DNA of 64,000 bases from Uranotaenia lowii (GCF_029784155.1 NC_073693.1:333090009-333154008); one strand, 5' to 3'. Counted from the first letter of the stretch, positions 12,101 through 26,200 are shown. A program made the numbers and translations. Notes: generated by a model from the sequence alone, not told the origin.

Positions 12101-14184
12101 ACAAACTTTGACAATTTTGACAATTTTGACAATTTTGACAATTTTTACAAACTTTGACAATTTTGACAATTTTGACAATTTTGACAATTTTGACAATTTT
12201 GACAATTTTGACAATTTTGACAATTTTGACAATTTTGACAATTTTGACAATTTTGACAATTTTGACAATTTTGACAATTTTGACAATTTTGACAATTTTG
12301 ACAATTTTGACAATTTTGACAATTTTGACAATTTTGACAATTTTGACAATTTTGACAATTTTGACAATTTTGACAATTTTGACAATTTTGACAATTTTGA
12401 CAATTTTGACAATTTTGACAATTTTGACAATTTTGACAATTTTGACAATTTTGACAATTTTGACAATGTTGACAATTTTGACAATTTCGTCAATTTTGAC
12501 AATTTTGACAATTTTGACAATTTTGACAATTTTGACAATTTTGACAATTTTGACAATTTTGACAATTTTGACAATTTTGACAATTTTGACAATTTTGACA
12601 ATTTTGACAATTTTGACAATTTTGACAATTTTGACAATTTTGACAATTTTGACAATTTTGACAATTTTGACAATTTTGACAATTTTGACAATTTTGACAA
12701 TTTTGACAATTTTGACAATTTTGACAATTTTGACAATTTTGACAATTTTTAAATTTTTAACAATTTTGACAATTTTGACAATTTTGACAATTTTGACAAG
12801 TTTGACAATTTTGACAATTTTGACAATTTTGACAATTTTGACAATTTTGACAATTTTGACAATTTTGACAATTTTGACAATTTTGACAATTTTGACAATT
12901 TTGACAATTTTGACAATTTTGACAATTTTGACAATTTTGACAATTTTGACAATTTTGACAATTTTGACAATTTTGACAATTTTGACAAGTTTGACAATTT
13001 TGACAATTTTGACAATTTTGACAATTTTGACAATTTTGACAATTTTGACAATTTTGACAATTTTGACAATTTTGACAATTTTGACAATTTTGACAATTTT
13101 GACAATTTTGACAATTTTGACAATTTTGACAATTTTGACAATTTTGACAATTTTGACAATTTTGACAATTTTGACAATTTTGACAATTTTGACAATTTTG
13201 ACAATTTTGACAATTTTGACAATTTTGACAATTTTGACAATTTTGACAATTTTGACAATTTTGACAATTTTGACAATTTTGACAATTTTGACAATTTTGA
13301 CAATTTTGACAATTTTGACAATTTTGACAATTTTGACAATTTTGACAATTTTGACAATTTTGACAATTTTGACAATTTTGACAATTTTGACAATTTTGAC
13401 AATTTTGACAATTTTGACAATTTTGACAATTTTGACAATTTTGACAATTTTGACAATTTTGACAATTTTGACAATTTTGACAATTTTGACAATTTTGACA
13501 ATTTTGACAATTTTGACAATTTTGACAATTTTGACAATTTTGACAATTTTGACAATTTTGACAATTTTGACAATTTTGACAATTTTGACAATTTTGACAA
13601 TTTTGACAATTTTGACAATTTTGACAATTTTGACAATTTTGACAATTTTGACAATTTTGACAATTTTGACAATTTTGACAATTTTGACAATTTTGACAAT
13701 TTTGACAATTTTGACAATTTTGACAATTTTGACAATTTTGACAATTTTGACAATTTTGACAATTTTGACAATTTTGACAATTTTGACAATTTTGACAAAC
13801 TTTGACAATTTTGACAATTTTGACAATTTTGACAAACTTTGACAATTTTGACAATTTTGACAATTTTGACAATTTTGACAATTTTGACAATTTTGACAAT
13901 TTTGACAATTTTGACAATTTTGACAATTTTGACAATTTTGACAATTTTGACAATTTTGACAATTTTGACAATTTTGACAATTTTGACAATTTTGACAATT
14001 TTGACAATTTTGACAATTTTGACAATTTTGACAATTTTGACAATTTTGACAATTTTGACAATTTTGACAATTTTGACAATTTTGACAATTTTGACAATTT
14101 TGACAATTTTGACAATTTTGACAATTTTGACAATTTTGACAATTTTGACAATTTTGACAATGTTGACAATTTTGACAATTTCGT
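12101..14184 (+). repeat. Higher-order duplication inside the 9-bp satellite (shift of 1694 bp)
   Basis: A set of rare variants occurs twice in the same order: ACAAACTTTG at 12101 and 12147 with GACAATGTTGAC and the unique ATTTCGTCAATT near 12485, then the same variants at 13795, 13832 and near 14179. The first and last markers are offset by exactly 1694 bases. The middle one differs by one 9-bp unit. The duplicated block is at least about 390 bp and ends before 12749, where a TTTAAATTTTTAAC spacer has no partner. Confidence 0.85.
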
Positions 14185-17100
14185 CAATTTTGACAATTTT
14201 GACAATTTTGACAATTTTGACAATTTTGACAATTTTGACAATTTTGACAATTTTGACAATTTTGACAATTTTGACAATTTTGACAATTTTGACAATTTTG
14301 ACAATTTTGACAATTTTGACAATTTTGACAATTTTGACAATTTTGACAATTTTGACAATTTTGACAATTTTGACAATTTTGACAATTTTGACAATTTTGA
14401 CAATTTTGACAATTTTGACAATTTTGACAATTTTGACAATTTTGACAATTTTGACAATTTTGACAATTTTGACAATTTTGACAATTTTGACAATTTTGAC
14501 AATTTTGACAATTTTGACAATTTTGACAATTTTGACAATTTTGACAATTTTGACAATTTTGACAATTTTGACAATTTTGACAATTTTGACAATTTTGACA
14601 ATTTTGACAATTTTGACAATTTTGACAATTTTGACAATTTCGACAATTTTGACAATTTTGACAATTTTGACAATTTTGACAATTTTGACAATTTTGACAA
14701 TTTTGACAATTTTGACAATTTTGACAATTTTGACAATTTTGACAATTTTGACAATTTTGACAATTTTGACAATTTTGACAATTTTGACAATTTTGACAAT
14801 TTTGACAATTTTGACAATTTTGACAATTTTGACAATTTTGACAATTTTGACAATTTTGACAATTTTGACAATTTTGACAATTTTGACAATTTTGACAATT
14901 TTGACAATTTTGACAATTTTGACAATTTTGACAATTTTGACAATTTTGACAATTTTGACAATTTTGACAATTTTGACAATTTTGACAATTTTGACAATTT
15001 TGATAATTTTGACAATTTTGACAATTTTTAAAAATTTTAACAATTTTGACAATTTTGACAATTTTGACAATTTTGACAATTTTAACAATTTTGACAATTT
15101 TGACAATTTTGACAATTTTGACAATTTTGACAATTTTGACAATTTTGACAATTTTGACAATTTTGACAATTTTGACAATTTTGACAATTTTGACAATTTT
15201 GACAATTTTGACAATTTTGACAATTTTGACAATTTTGACAATTTTGACAATTTTGACAATTTTGACAATTTTGACAATTTTGACAATTTTGACAATTTTG
15301 ACAATTTTGACAATTTTGACAATTTTGACAATTTTGACAATTTTGACAATTTTGACAATTTTGACAATTTTGACAATTTTGACAATTTTGACAATTTTGA
15401 CAATTTTGACAATTTTGACAATTTTGACCATTTTGACAATTTTGACAATTTTGACAATTTTGACAATTTTGACAATTTTGACAATTTTGACAATTTTGAC
15501 AATTTTGACAATTTTGACAATTTTGACAATTTTGACAATTTTGACAATTTTGACAATGTTGACAATTTTGACAATTTTGACAATTTTGACAATTTTGACA
15601 ATTTTGACAATTTTGACAATTTTGACAATTTTGACAATTTTGACAATTTTGACAATTTTGACAATTTTGACAATTTTGACAATTTTGACAATTTTGACAA
15701 TTTTGACAATTTTGACAATTTTGACAATTTTGACAATTTTGACAATTTTGACAATTTTGACAATTTTGACAATTTTGACAATTTTGACAATTTTGACAAT
15801 TTTGACAATTTTGACAATTTTGACAATTTTGACCATTTTGACAATTTTGACAATTTTGACAATTTTGACAATTTTGACAATTTTGACAATTTTGACAATT
15901 TTGACAATTTTGACAATTTTGACAATTTTGACAATTTTGACAATTTTGACAATTTTGACAATTTTGACAATTTTGACAATTTTGACAATGTTGACAATTT
16001 TGACAATTTTGACAATTTTGACAATTTTGACAATTTTGACAATTTTGACAATTTTGACAATTTTGACAATTTTGACAATTTTGACAATTTTGACAATTTT
16101 GACAATTTTGACAATTTTGACAATTTTGACAATTTTGACAATTTTGACAATTTTGACAATTTTGACAATTTTGACAATTTTGACAATTTTGACAATTTTG
16201 ACAATTTTGACAATTTGACAATTTTGACAATTTTGACAATTTTGACAATTTTGACAATTTTGACAATTTTGACAATTTTGACAATTTTGACAATTTTGAC
16301 AATTTTGACAATTTTGACAATTTTGACAATTTTGACAATTTTGACAATTTTGACAATTTTGACAATTTTGACAATTTTGACAATTTTGACAATTTTGACA
16401 ATTTTGACAATTTTGACAATTTTGACAATTTTGACAATTTTGACAATTTTGACAATTTTGATAATTTTGACAATTTAGACAATTTTGATAATTTTGATAA
16501 TTTTGACAATTTTGACAATTTTTAAAAATTTTAACAATTTTGACAATTTTGACAATTTTGACAATTTTGACAATTTTGACAATTTTAACAATTTTGACAA
16601 TTTTGACAATTTTGACAATTTTGACAATTTTGACAATTTTGACAATTTTGACAATTTTGACAATTTTGACAATTTTGACAATTTTGACAATTTTGACAAT
16701 TTTGACAATTTTGACAATTTTGACATTTTTGACAATTTTGACAATTTTGACAATTTTGACCATTTTGACAATTTTGACAATTTTGACAATTTTGACAATT
16801 TTGACAATTTTGACAATTTTGACAATTTTGACAATTTTGACAATTTTGACAATTTTGACAATTTTGACAATTTTGACAATGTTGACAATTTTGACAATTT
16901 TGACAATTTTGACAATTTTGACAATTTTGACAATTTTGACAATTTTGACAATTTTGACAATTTTGACAATTTTGACAATTTTGACAATTTTGACAATTTT
17001 GACAATTTTGATAATTTTGACAATTTTGACAATTTTGACAATTTTGACAATTTTGACAATTTTGACAATTTTTAAAAATTTTAACAATTTTGACAATTTT

Positions 17101-18360
17101 GACAATTTTGACAATTTTGACAATTTTGACAATTTTGACAATTTTGACAATTTTGACAATTTTGACAATTTTGACAATTTTGACAATTTTGACAATTTTG
17201 ACAATTTTGACAATTTTGACAATTTTGACCATTTTGACAATTTTGACAATTTTGACAATTTTGACAATTTTGACAATTTTTAAAAATTTTAACAATTTTG
17301 ACAATTTTGACAATTTTGACAATTTTGACAATTTTGACAATTTTGACAATTTTGACAATTTTGACAATTTTGACAATTTTGACAATTTTGACAATTTTGA
17401 CAATTTTGACAATTTTGACAATTTTGACAATTTTGACAATTTTGACAATTTTGACAATTTTGACAATTTTGACAATTTTGACAATTTTGACATTTTTGAC
17501 ATTTTTGACAATTTTGACAATTTTGACAATTTTGACAATTTTGACCATTTTGACAATTTTAACAATTTTGACAATTTTGACAATTTTGACAATTTTGACA
17601 ATTTTGACAATTTTGACAATTTTGACAATTTTGACAATTTTGACAATGTTGACAATTTTGACAATTTTGACAATTTTGACAATTTTGACAATTTTGACAA
17701 TTTTGACAATTTTGACAATTTTGACAATTTTGACAATTTTGACAATTTTGACAATTTTGACAATTTTGACAATTTTGACAATTTTGACAATTTTGACAAT
17801 TTTGACAATTTTGACAATTTTGACAATTTTGACAATGTTGACAATTTTGACAATTTTGACAATTTTGACAATTTTGACAATTTTGACAATTTTGACAATT
17901 TTGACAATTTTGACAATTTTGACAATTTTGACAATTTTGACAATTTTGACAATTTTGACAATTTTGACAATTTTGACAATTTTGACAATTTTGACAATTT
18001 TGACAATTTTGACAATTTTGACAATTTTGACAATTTTGACAATTTTGACAATTTTGACAATTTTGACAATTTTGACAATTTTGACAATTTTGACAATTTT
18101 GACAATTTTGATAATTTTGACAATTTTGACAATTTTTAAAAATTTTAACAATTTTGACAATTTTGACAATTTTAACAATTTTGACAATTTTGACAATTTT
18201 GACAATTTTGACAATTTTGACAATTTTGACAATTTTGACAATTTTGACAATTTTGACAATTTTGACAATTTTGACAATTTTGACAATTTTGACAATTTTG
18301 ACAATTTTGACAATTTTGACAGTTTTGACAATTTTGACAATTTTGACAATTTTGACAATT

Positions 18361-21300
18361 TCAACATTTTAGGGAATTTTATGTGATTTTGGACAAACTA
18401 CAACTGATGTAAAAATTTTCGAAACGCCAAAGCTCAGTTGTGATAAAATTTGACGCCCGATTCACTTCGAATCAATGTCTCCAGATGGTGCGATCCGATT
18501 GGTCCTCGTAAAATAAAACCCGATTCGCAATCGATTTAATCTTTCATCAAATTGGTACGAATAATGGTTCGGTGCTGCATCACTTATTTAGAGCTGCTTC
18601 TTGCTCTCGGTACCCTGTCTCGTTATTTGCTGTTCGATAACCCGACTTCCCTCCAACTTGGCTTCAGTGCTCAGGCTGCCATGGGACCGAGGAATCGTGA
18701 TATTGGCTTCGTTCCCAGAAAAACCCTGGCTTCGAATCGAATCGGAACTCGTTGGAGGTTTCACACCACCACTTTTTATTCGTTTGTTTAATATCAACAA
18801 TCAAAGTACATACGTGTATACTGCCAGCTAGCTAGCTTGGTTGCTTACTCGTTTACTGATGTTGTTCAAGGTAATTCTCTGCTCCAAACGGCTTAACTTC
18901 GATTGGGTCGAGTATTGCGATTGAGGTGGTTGCTCAGCTGGTTCTCAATCAAATGTATTTAAACGCTTATAATAAAAATTACTGATTTATTTGTAAAACA
19001 GAGATATTTTTAAAGGCACACTTTTGTCATACTCCAGAACTAACTGCATTATGAATTAATTTGTTTTTTTTTTAACTTATCTTTATATGATTCAAAACAA
19101 GTTTTTATACATTGTGAAGTGATTGGGCTCATAGATACATTGAAGGAAATATCAGTCTCAAAACTTATCTTTCACAGTTTCACTCCACGAAAGTGTATCA
19201 GGTTTATTAACCTTAAAATGATGAAATACAACCTCCAGTTTGATTTTTAAGGTGATACATACCTGAAAAGAGAAGAAAAAAAAATTATGTTAACCATTGC
19301 TCAACGTTTGAGTTTGATGAAAAAATATGCTATTTTTGCATATTAGAATGTTCCGTTTAGAAGCATTTTATGTTTTAAAAAAAAAATGAAGTACTAGTTT
19401 TGCAACGAGTTGCATACCCTTTTTCAGCAATTTTGAAAAATCTCTCGAAAATTATTTTGTTTTGCTCCTGCAAAAAGCGCACTCAGCGAATAACCACATT
19501 TCAGATGGTCAATTCTCGCGTGTGCTTTCATTAAGTCGTATGAAACATCTTAAGAATTAACAGAAAACTGCTGCAAAAGTTTTAAAAACAACTTTTAAAT
19601 TTGTATTTAACATATAGAATATGTTGTCCAGACTACAGGTATTCTCAATTGAAAAAAGTTGCGATTAGTTTATGTCATTTTTTGAATTTTTGGTTATAAA
19701 ACTGTTTGTTTACATTTTGGTTCATACGATGTAATGAATGCTCATGCGAGAATTATTTGAATGACTTAAACTACCAATCGATACATCAAAGTTTACAACA
19801 GAAAATTTTATCTCTTGGCAACTCCGCTAAAAAATTTTTTTAAAACTTTCGCTGCATAAAAAAATGTGTCGAAAAATAATCCATTTTTTTACTGAAACGT
19901 GTTACTTTTTGACACTGTTTTGATTCCGATGGAAAAAAAAGCAACAATATCATTCTTAAGGTTTAAAAAAATATTTCTGAAGAGTATTCTGCGGAATTGC
20001 AAAAAAATGTTTTTGCAACTCGTTGCAATTTTCGATTTTTCCAGCATTCGACGTAATTATCCAACCTTGCATGGCTCGTTAGTTTAATGGGCGACTTATG
20101 GTGAAAAAATTTACTGATAAACCGATTTTTCTTTAACAGTCATTTTTTCAATTTTATAAAATTTCAAACTGTTCTTTCAGCTCTCTCAAAATTTCTCCAA
20201 ACAATTTAGAGCCTGTCTTTGCGCTATGAAGCATTTTTTCTCCTTCCGTTTTTTAAAGCACTTGATAAAATCTTTTGCAACTTGAAGCTGTTTTCCAAAG
20301 CCGATTGAAAAAAATTGAGTGACTTTGGACCTAGACCTACTTTTGGCCTGAAATTCTAAAAATTGGAAATAGTTTATTTTGCTGGCAAAGATTTAAGACA
20401 CTCCTATGCCAAAAATGAATTCTTATTCTTCCTTTGTCCTATCATACCGTTTTCAAAATTGTACTGCCATTTCAGAGATCTCTTAGACCGCTCAGTTAAT
20501 GAGAGCCATTTTGAGAGATGAAAATTATTAAGAAAAAATCACGTTTATGAAATTCACAAGCAAAAGTGTTAAGGGGAATTACGCACTGAGAAATATAAAG
20601 AAAACTATTTTCCACTTAAATAAAAGAGAATAATTGGAAAACCCGAAAAACTTCTAAATAGTTCAAAAATAGTAAAATTTCGACCATGATGTTCCATTGT
20701 TAAATCTGATCTCACCAAAACTTTGTTTCAATACCAAGTAATACATTTTTTATATTGAGCATATATTACATTTTTGTCAACTTTTTACAAATAAACCACA
20801 AATAAACACAAAATAGTTTTAAAAATTATCCCGCTGACAATGCTACTAGAGTGTAGAAATTTGCAAGTTATTCAAAACAAAAATAAGAGTTCATTTTTGA
20901 ATCGGTCAAAAATCTATTGATATACTTTTTCATGATATTATTTGATTTAGAATCAATCATCAGAGTAAAATTTGAGATGACTTGGTTGATTCCTGAATAA
21001 GCACAAAGCGTTTCAATTTTGTAAAGAAAATTGTATGGAAGAAGAAATTTTTGAACATTAACCCTTCGTTTCATAAAGTTACAAATCTGCAACAATCAAT
21101 TAAAACTGTTCTAAATTTTGAATTTAGCTCAAAAATAGTTTTTTTTTCGATGGAAATAATATCTCTAACTTCAAGATCACGTACAATAGAAAAAGACTTT
21201 CATTGTATCCAGGTACAAACAAGACCTACTTTGAATCTGAAAAAATATGGAATGTGGAAAAAGCTTTATTTTTTAAGTTTTTATCCTAGTGTCATTCACA

Positions 21301-22540
21301 TGGAGAATTTTTTTTTTCGACTCAAAAAAAAAATTATCGTATTCTCACTAAAGTCATTCACATAATAAACTCAATAACTCTCACAGAAATCTAGATTTGC
21401 GAAATTCTAATGCTTAAACAATGATAAGTGCAAAACAAATTAGGAGTAAGCATTCATCTTGTGACTGTTGTCTCATGTTGTCTTGTGTGAAGAACAAAAA
21501 GGTATAACCATTTCATGTTGTTGAAAATATGTAACAATAATTTTTTTTGCTAAATAACCGAAATATGTAAAACTCATGTATTCATCATTGCGCACTATTG
21601 AGTATTTTTTTTGAGAAAAGATAAAAAATCATGAAATGAAGGGTTAAATCATCTAGAAAATTCAAATAAGCTTGAAATGAGGTTGGTCTCTATAATTTTT
21701 AGTTTTGGATATTCTTAAGCTTCATTTTTTGCTCACATGACAAGCAGCTAAGCATTTCATGAAATATGTTACACAAATTTCAAAATAAAAAATCTGAATC
21801 ACTTGAAAACTATTAAAAAAATGGTAGACTTTGCTTGCTAGAGTTTTTAATAATTTCATGGAATATTTTTGCAAAGGATATATAAATCAATAAATTTCCT
21901 AGCTATGCAAAGCAGTTTTTTGCAACTTTTTATTCTCATCCTACGCTTACACAGCTTTCACAGCTTGTTCACATGAATTGTACTGCAAAAGTCAAGGAAT
22001 ATTTTTCATCAAAAATTATATTTTTTTAAAAGTACCTCTCTGACAATTTTGGAATGAAAAATTTGGTTTTCCCATATAAATTTCCATACAAAAATAAAAC
22101 TAGTTGCGCTAATTGAAGACTGGATAGATCGCTTCCAAAATTTTTATTGCTTTTTTTGGCAGCAAATACAACCATAAAACCACAAAAATTTGCACATGTG
22201 AACTTTACATCACAAAGTAGATTAGTTTAAAAGTTCATCAATTTCCATTTCGAAATTCTTATTCCGTGTTACATTTTTCTTAGAATACACTCTTTATAAA
22301 GGATTACTTCAAGACTTATGTGGATGTACAAATCAAGATTACTAAGTCTCCAACAACAAATCGTCCTTACAATACTTTTAACGTGTCAAAACTCTGGTTC
22401 TTGGGTACTATATTGAATATCCCAAACAGTGCTGTAGGTCGGTCTCAAATTGGAAATTTCTGATGAGATCGCTATCCATCAAAGATCCGAATCCTTTAAC
22501 TAGCGCAACCAAAAAATACAGGTGGGAATAACCTTCATTT
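18361..22540. other. Non-coding DNA after the satellite
   Basis: 18.42-18.95 kb is moderately GC-richer unique sequence with no protein motif. The rest is AT-rich. Two near-palindromic TGCAACGAGTTGCA-type motifs lie at 19400-19414 and 20014-20028 in inverted orientation. No gene can be supported. Confidence 0.5.
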
Positions 22541-22689
22541 TCCAATCTTAAACAAATTTTTGTTTATCAGTGGATTTCTGCGCTGTTTGAAGTTTACTAG
22601 TTTCGCTGTTAACTTCTTAAATGAAATGACTGATCCTCCGAACATACAAAAAATCCTCGCTTGAAACACATCGTAAAAAACTTCCATAT

Positions 22690-22975
22690 CTTCCATTAAA
22701 TTCGGCTTCTGTACATGAATACTTTCGAACGTCCCTTCAAGCACAAAAAATAGTGGACAAAAACCGAACGATAGATTGAAGAAAAGTGTGGAGAAACATC
22801 CAATGCCGGAAACTATTTTCCGAAGGAAGATTGATTTACTACTGTTTAATCAACGGAAAAAAATACCTCACGCGGCTTTGACGTTCCTAACGGGAAGAGC
22901 AACCAGTTCAAACTGTCTTCAATGCTCAAATGCTGTGAAAGATCTGGAGCATAAATTTTATAAAAATAATCATGA
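22690..22975 (+). pseudogene. Possible relic of a non-LTR retrotransposon ORF2 C-terminus
   Basis: In two plus-strand frames the translation gives LNSASVHEYFRTSLQ, then KIDLLLFNQRKKIPHAAL, and near the end CLQCSNAVKDLEHKFY. The last segment resembles the Cys-x2-Cys...His zinc-binding tail found after the reverse transcriptase in several insect non-LTR clades. The frame is broken, and the expected final Cys and everything upstream are missing. It could be a chance resemblance. Confidence 0.3.
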
Positions 22976-22994
22976 AGGATTTTTGTAAACCTTT

Positions 22995-23206
22995 AATACT
23001 ACTGCTGTTGCGTTTTGATGGAATTTTTTTTCTTGATTTTTGTGAAGTTTTGAACTGGGTTTTGACTAAATTTAGCTGGAAATTGCCCAGATTTTGTAGG
23101 TCAAATTTGAAACAATTTTGCCAGGTTTTAAAGTTTAGATTAAGATTTAACCCGGATTTTTTCGGCCTGGATATGTGCTGAAAAAATTTCTGGCAAACCT
23201 TAATCA
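22995..23206 (+). repeat. Diverged copy of the TTGCC-CCGGAT dispersed repeat
   Basis: The right half (CCCGGATTTTTTCGGCCTGGATATGTGC, split here as CCCGGATTTTTTCGGCC then TGGATATGTGC, followed by GGCAAACCTTA) parallels the right end of the element at 43765-44217 (CGGATTTGTAAGGCCCG, ACGCGC, GAAACCTTA). It is an old copy of the same interspersed family. Confidence 0.5.
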
Positions 23207-23209
23207 TGT

Positions 23210-26200
23210 AACAGCAGGGTGAAATTCAACGTTTGTATACGAGAACACTCATTCAATTTTTATTTTAATAAAACGTAATAAAGCTATCATTTCATGATGA
23301 CATAGTTTCTCAAATCGTGAGGTAGTTTTATAACAATTTTGATTTTCATAGGAAATCAACAAAAATCAAGCAATAGATGTACCAATTTTTACAATTTTCT
23401 GTGCGGTAAAAAACTATAACCAGTATGACGAATTGGCTTATCTAGGGATACAAGGAAAAATAATGCAATGGTATTGTCGCTGAATTCCCGGAGTTTTCAT
23501 CAACATCAGCTAACAGTGACATCACTGACGACATTTCATGTTTACCAGACATCTTTCAAACATCTACCAAGTGTCGAAACCAAACAAAAGAAAGGGTTGC
23601 CGATTGCCGAGGTTTTTGTTGAATTTTCTATCGTCGCTGGTTGGCATGGTTGGCAATCAGCAGTGCAAAAACTTCGGATTACAACTGTGTTGACAATATA
23701 AAATATACAATTATGAATTTGGAAGCTTAAAAATTTGCACGTATAATTTCTCATTAACAGTTCAGATTGCTTAAATATAAACAAAGTTATATAGATACAT
23801 ATGTAGAATGGGTGAGAACGAAAATAGTACAAATATATTGAAGACGCAAAGAGTTTACACATAAAGCTATTGAATAATTCGAGACAAGCAGCTAGGACGC
23901 TTTAATCCAATTTTTGAAATAAAAATTTCAAATACAAAAAAAAATAAAATTTACCTCAGTTCTTACATAAGCGTTCGTTACGTCAATTATCATTTTTTTT
24001 ATCGTGTACCTACGTAAAAGCTGATAAAAAAGACACGTTAATCGCACGTGAAATTAACGTAGCTGTTTGTTGTATGGTCAAAGCGGCACTTGATTTACAT
24101 GAAAATTTATCCAACAAAAGCTGCTGATAAAAAATGATTTTTTGTAAGAATTCAAATATTTGTTGTGTTGTTGTTTCTTACATTTCTTGTTATTTTAACA
24201 GAATTTGGCGTTGAAGCCCCGCAACAGTTATAAAGGCAGACAAGATGCCATTCGCTCGACGACGTTGTGTGTAAACTGAAAATAATTTATTTGTTAAAGT
24301 GGAAATGAAATTTTATTTGGCATTTTTTCGTAGGTTATACAATGTCTCTACAAAGTTAAAACATTTTCCAATTTATAAAACAGTGAGCGAAGCAAGAAAA
24401 GTACCACTATAGGGTTGTTAAAATATGAATAATTGAAAATCGTCAATATTTTCTTCTACAATTTGCTTTAAATTGCAACTGCATCTAAATGATGAAGATG
24501 GGCCAAAATAAACCCAAAAAATCAACACTGAGACATAAATTGCAGCTACCTTTGAAAATCATCATAAATTAAGTAGTACGTATTTAAAAAATCTAAAGAT
24601 GACAAAATATGACAAATTACGTCAACTTTCCAATTCACCTTTGAAATTTTTTCTACTGTAACTGGAACAGCTTTGGCGGTTGACTGATAAAAAAGTAAGG
24701 GTTTTACACAACTTTTTACATTTTTGGTGGCTATGATCTTAAAAAAAATTTTGAAAGAAGTTCTATATGTGCAATATATAGCTTTTTACTTCAGCTTTCC
24801 CAGGCATTATAGGAATTTTTTTTCGAGCACTTATTTAATAACTGCAAGCCTTTTTCCTGAAGCATGTTTTTTCATAAAATTTTATATGGACTTTGAATAA
24901 CTTTAAAATAATTGATTGTCTGAGAAGCATATTTGAGTCACATTATAAGCTTTTCTATAACTATAAATTTTGTAGAAATCGGTTGAGAAACAAGAGAGTT
25001 TTAGCGAAAACAGTGTAAGCCGTCATTTGACCGCTCGCATTAAGAATAGGTATAGTGTTAGGTTTAGTGTTGAATGAAAGAAATAATCATTTTGTTCGCG
25101 AGATACAAATATTTTTTTTCAATCAGTATCACTTTGATATTCTGGACAAAGTTGCAATCATGTGTTGGCAAATGGAGTTCGATTAACGAGTAAGTTAAAA
25201 CTAACAGCCTAAGATACAGTGAAAAGTATGAATTTGCCTTTGAATAAACCATTACAAAGGTTTGAAAATCTTCAAAATAAAATTTTTTTTTTTTTTAGGT
25301 TTTATTTTTGACAATTCAAAATAAAATGTTTTAGAATTATTCTATTAAAACGCTTTATTACTTCAAAATTGGGCTCAAATCAAAGGCAATAGTTCTAGCT
25401 TTCAAGTGGTGTAAAAATTCGCGATGCAAATTAATGTAAAAAAAAGTTTTCTCCCAAAGACACCGTGAAGTAAAGCAGCAGAAAATTCAATCTGATTATT
25501 TTTTGACGATTCCGAGGATCAAAGAAAACCGAATCCAGAACCAAAGATAAGGATCACTGATCGGTGCCGTTTCTCTTCATTTTGGATTTAAAATCACTTT
25601 TCCCTCCATTTTGATAAACAAAGAATCGTTGGTACAAAATAAAATGGGAGAAAAAAAAACAGCAGAAAGAAGTGGAGCAGATTCCCCATCCAAAAGAGCA
25701 CAGCCACCCTCCCTCACCCAGCCATTGAGGAACGATCCAGCCCGAACACAGCTGAGTTTTCCTCGGGAGTATTATTTTTTATTTTATTACAATCCACATG
25801 TGCTGTGTGGAGGTTTATTTAGTCCGTCGTAAAATCTCCTCAACTGTATATTTACAGGATCGGTGGAAGGATGTGAAAAGAAGAAGAAGGCAGAGAAAAA
25901 CACCCACCTAGCGATGCATAATGGCGAAATTGAAGGTTATTTCGCGTGTGTGAGAAGGGGGGAGGGTCCTTGAAACGGGAATGGGGTTAGAACCAGACCA
26001 TCCTTTCAACAGCCAGTGGATCGATCCGGATGACCTTTCGAGATACTTTGAAAACAAGAAGTGCAGAAAAAAGGATATCGCAAATGGGGGAAAAATTGTT
26101 CCATGGAAAAATAACTCTCTGAAAAAAAAAACATCTAGAAATGGAAGCATGAAGAAGGAAGCAGTTGGAGAGGGATAAATTCTCCTTACACTTGGTGTGG

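Larger units (their letters stand above)
6424..18360 (+). repeat. 12-kb satellite array, 9-bp unit TTTTGACAA
   Basis: About 1,300 head-to-tail copies of TTTTGACAA, 22 percent GC. Most units are identical. Recurrent variants are GACAACTTT, GACAATGTT, GACCATTTT, GACATTTTT and a spacer GACAATTTTTAAAAATTTTAAC, seen near 9321, 9835, 10628, 11168, 15026, 16519, 17068, 17278 and 18135. Five of the six reading frames contain no stop, because only the frame TTT TGA CAA terminates. This yields meaningless open frames of up to about 1,150 codons reading LTI, NFD, SKL, KIV or NCQ repeats. There is no coding evidence beyond this arithmetic. The unit register is preserved over kilobases, with a few 8- or 10-base units (near 11226, 12104, 12150, 13798 and 16215) that shift it. 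Confidence 0.97.

Noticed and set aside
12749..17276. Open frames of more than 1,000 codons on the minus strand (SKL, KIV and NCQ repeats)
   Set aside because: They follow arithmetically from a 9-bp unit with a stop in only one frame. They overlap equally long frames on the other strand and show no codon or start signal.
18420..18960. Solo LTR of a retrotransposon
   Set aside because: Composition differs from the flanks, but I found no TG..CA ends with a target duplication, primer site or polypurine tract.
19398..20028. Inverted TTGCAACGAGTTGCA motifs as ends of a MITE
   Set aside because: Each motif is itself nearly palindromic, so the inverted match is expected from any second copy. No target duplication or further arm match.
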